Part shown: positions 63,006 to 64,000 of the stretch, piece after piece | How positions within the stretch are numbered: position 1 is the first letter of the stretch | Layout: each line of letters begins with the position of its first letter | Assembly (NCBI GenBank): GCA_009993605.1 | Contig: JAACTB010000007.1 | Span: 877,644-941,643, forward strand | Reading direction: 5' to 3' | DNA length: 64,000 bases | DNA from: Erythrobacter sp. | Lineage (GTDB): Bacteria > Pseudomonadota > Alphaproteobacteria > Sphingomonadales > Sphingomonadaceae | Notes under the pieces: generated by a model | The model's input: only the letters and a program-made list of their open reading frames with translations | What the model was told of the DNA's origin: nothing | Database searches by the model: none | Program-made: the position numbers and the translations under genes

Positions 63006-64000
63006 TCAACCGTCAGCAAGCGCCTCGAGCACGCTTATCGCCGCGCTTGCCGGGTCGGCGAAGGGTTCGTCCGGGCTGGCCAGCCACCGATCGTCGCTCG
63101 CGACGAGCCCGGCAGCCTTCAAGGCCGCCTCGTCCGCTTCTGCCGGAGTGAGCGCTATCGCCTTGGGCCCGGCATTCACGGCGCGGATACCGGTTTCGAG
63201 CGCGAGTATCGTCAAGAGCGCCCGGTCGATCAAGGACTGGGCGGCATTCGGCAGCGGCCCGAAGCGGTCGGCCAGTTCCGCTTCGAAGGCCTCCAGCTCG
63301 GCGCGCTCGCGCAGCCGGGCCAGGCGGATATAGAGATTGAGGCGCACCTCCTCTTCGGGGATCCAGTCGGGCGGGAAAGCGCCCGCGGAACCGGTGCGGA
63401 TTTCGGGAGACCATTCGAGCTGCGCTTCGCCGCGCGCGCGGCGCAACGCACCTTCGAGCAGGTGCTGGTAGAGCTCGACCCCGATCAGCTTCATGTGCCC
63501 AGCCTGGGCATCGCTCAAGATATCGCCCCCTCCCCGCTGGTCCAGATCGGCACCGGCGATGGAGAAGCCGGATCCGAGCTGATCGAAGGTCTCGAGCGTG
63601 CGCAGGCGCTTCGCGGTAGCGTCCGAAACCGTCTCGCCCGTGGTCGTCAGGATCACTTGCCCGCGCCTGCGCCCACGTCCCACGCGTCCACGCAGCTGGT
63701 GCAATTGCGCAAGGCCGAAACGGTCCGATCGCCAGATGATCATCGTGTTCGCGCGCGGCACATCGAGCCCCGTCTCGATGATATTGGTCGCGAGGAGGAT
63801 GTCGCCCTTGCCTGCGGCGAACCGGACCATCGCCTCGTCGAGTTCGGCGCCGGGCATCTTGCCATGCACTTCGACAAGCGAGAGGTCGGGCGCGGTTGTT
63901 TCCAGGCGTTTTCGCATCTCGGCGAGATCGGCGATCCGCGGCACGACGACGAAGCTTTGCCCCTTGCGCATCTTTTCGCGCCGCAGCGCAAGGCCGATTG
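63006..64000 (-). CDS. mfd: Transcription-repair coupling factor Mfd (C-terminal part)
   Basis: The last 331 residues of Mfd; the N-terminal part lies beyond the right edge. Visible: the helicase motor end (ATNIIETGLDVPRANTMIIWRSDRFGLAQLHQLRGRVGR) and the C-terminal TRCF domain (GADLDQRGGGDILSDAQAGHMKLIGVELYQHLLEGAL and IPEEEVRLNLYIRLARL). Mfd removes stalled RNA polymerase and recruits UvrA. Convergent with the esterase with a 160-base gap. Confidence 0.97.
   Translation of the reverse strand, partial: IGLALRREKMRKGQSFVVVPRIADLAEMRKRLETTAPDLSLVEVHGKMPGAELDEAMVRFAAGKGDILLATNIIETGLDVPRANTMIIWRSDRFGLAQLHQLRGRVGRGRRRGQVILTTTGETVSDATAKRLRTLETFDQLGSGFSIAGADLDQRGGGDILSDAQAGHMKLIGVELYQHLLEGALRRARGEAQLEWSPEIRTGSAGAFPPDWIPEEEVRLNLYIRLARLRERAELEAFEAELADRFGPLPNAAQSLIDRALLTILALETGIRAVNAGPKAIALTPAEADEAALKAAGLVASDDRWLASPDEPFADPASAAISVLEALADG

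Overview
The window is a high-GC stretch from an alphaproteobacterium, most likely an Erythrobacteraceae member of the Sphingomonadales. This is inferred from gene content: an alphaproteobacterial SspB, a tol-pal cluster of order ybgC-tolQRAB-pal, a blue-light LOV histidine kinase next to a single-domain response regulator as in Erythrobacter, EcfG-type general-stress promoter sequences, and GC-rich palindromic repeats between genes. Gene density is very high: no gap over 300 bases lacks a gene, and no tRNA, rRNA, CRISPR array or transposase was seen. Both ends cut genes: an M1 aminopeptidase at the left and mfd at the right.

Region 1 (1-11.4 kb) holds housekeeping genes: M1 peptidase, KtrAB potassium uptake, hemF, a PdeM-type phosphoesterase, infC with an apparent ATA start, envelope proteins, a PLP enzyme of sulfur amino-acid metabolism behind a structured leader, an ATP-grasp protein, a TonB-like protein and a J-domain protein. 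Region 2 (11.5-21.8 kb) carries the tol-pal operon and a histidine cluster (hisB-hisH-hisA-hisF-hisE plus a HIT hydrolase), interrupted by a large composite palindromic repeat, then sspB and gmk. Region 3 (21.8-32.5 kb) has two unusual regulators and two acyl-CoA dehydrogenase clusters; the second (dehydrogenase, zinc alcohol dehydrogenase, APH-like kinase) looks like a split version of the ACAD10/11 or Lva 4-hydroxyacyl-CoA route.

Region 4 (32.5-47 kb) starts with a subtilisin autotransporter that has a lipobox, then dapD, a run of small stress-type proteins (DUF2945, DUF3008, DUF3140, DUF1810, DUF3253, DoxX, SWIB, YbhB), an S41 protease, the LOV kinase/response-regulator pair, a fasciclin lipoprotein and hpf. 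A perfect EcfG-type promoter (GGAAC-N16-CGTT) precedes hpf, and near matches precede the LOV kinase and fasciclin genes, suggesting a light and general-stress network.

Region 5 (47-49 kb) is the clearest foreign segment: an AT-rich single gene for an Abi/DRT-like reverse transcriptase, a candidate antiphage defence gene. Immediately upstream of it lies a decayed second copy of the thiC 3' end, the scar of an insertion or recombination next to the native thiC. Region 6 (49-64 kb) contains thiC with its TPP riboswitch, an AbgT transporter, a cytochrome bd/CIO oxidase operon with a 39-residue DUF2474 subunit, an amino-acid permease fused to EIIA-like and RCK_C-like domains, a TonB-dependent receptor, a LuxR-type regulator, an esterase and the mfd C-terminus.
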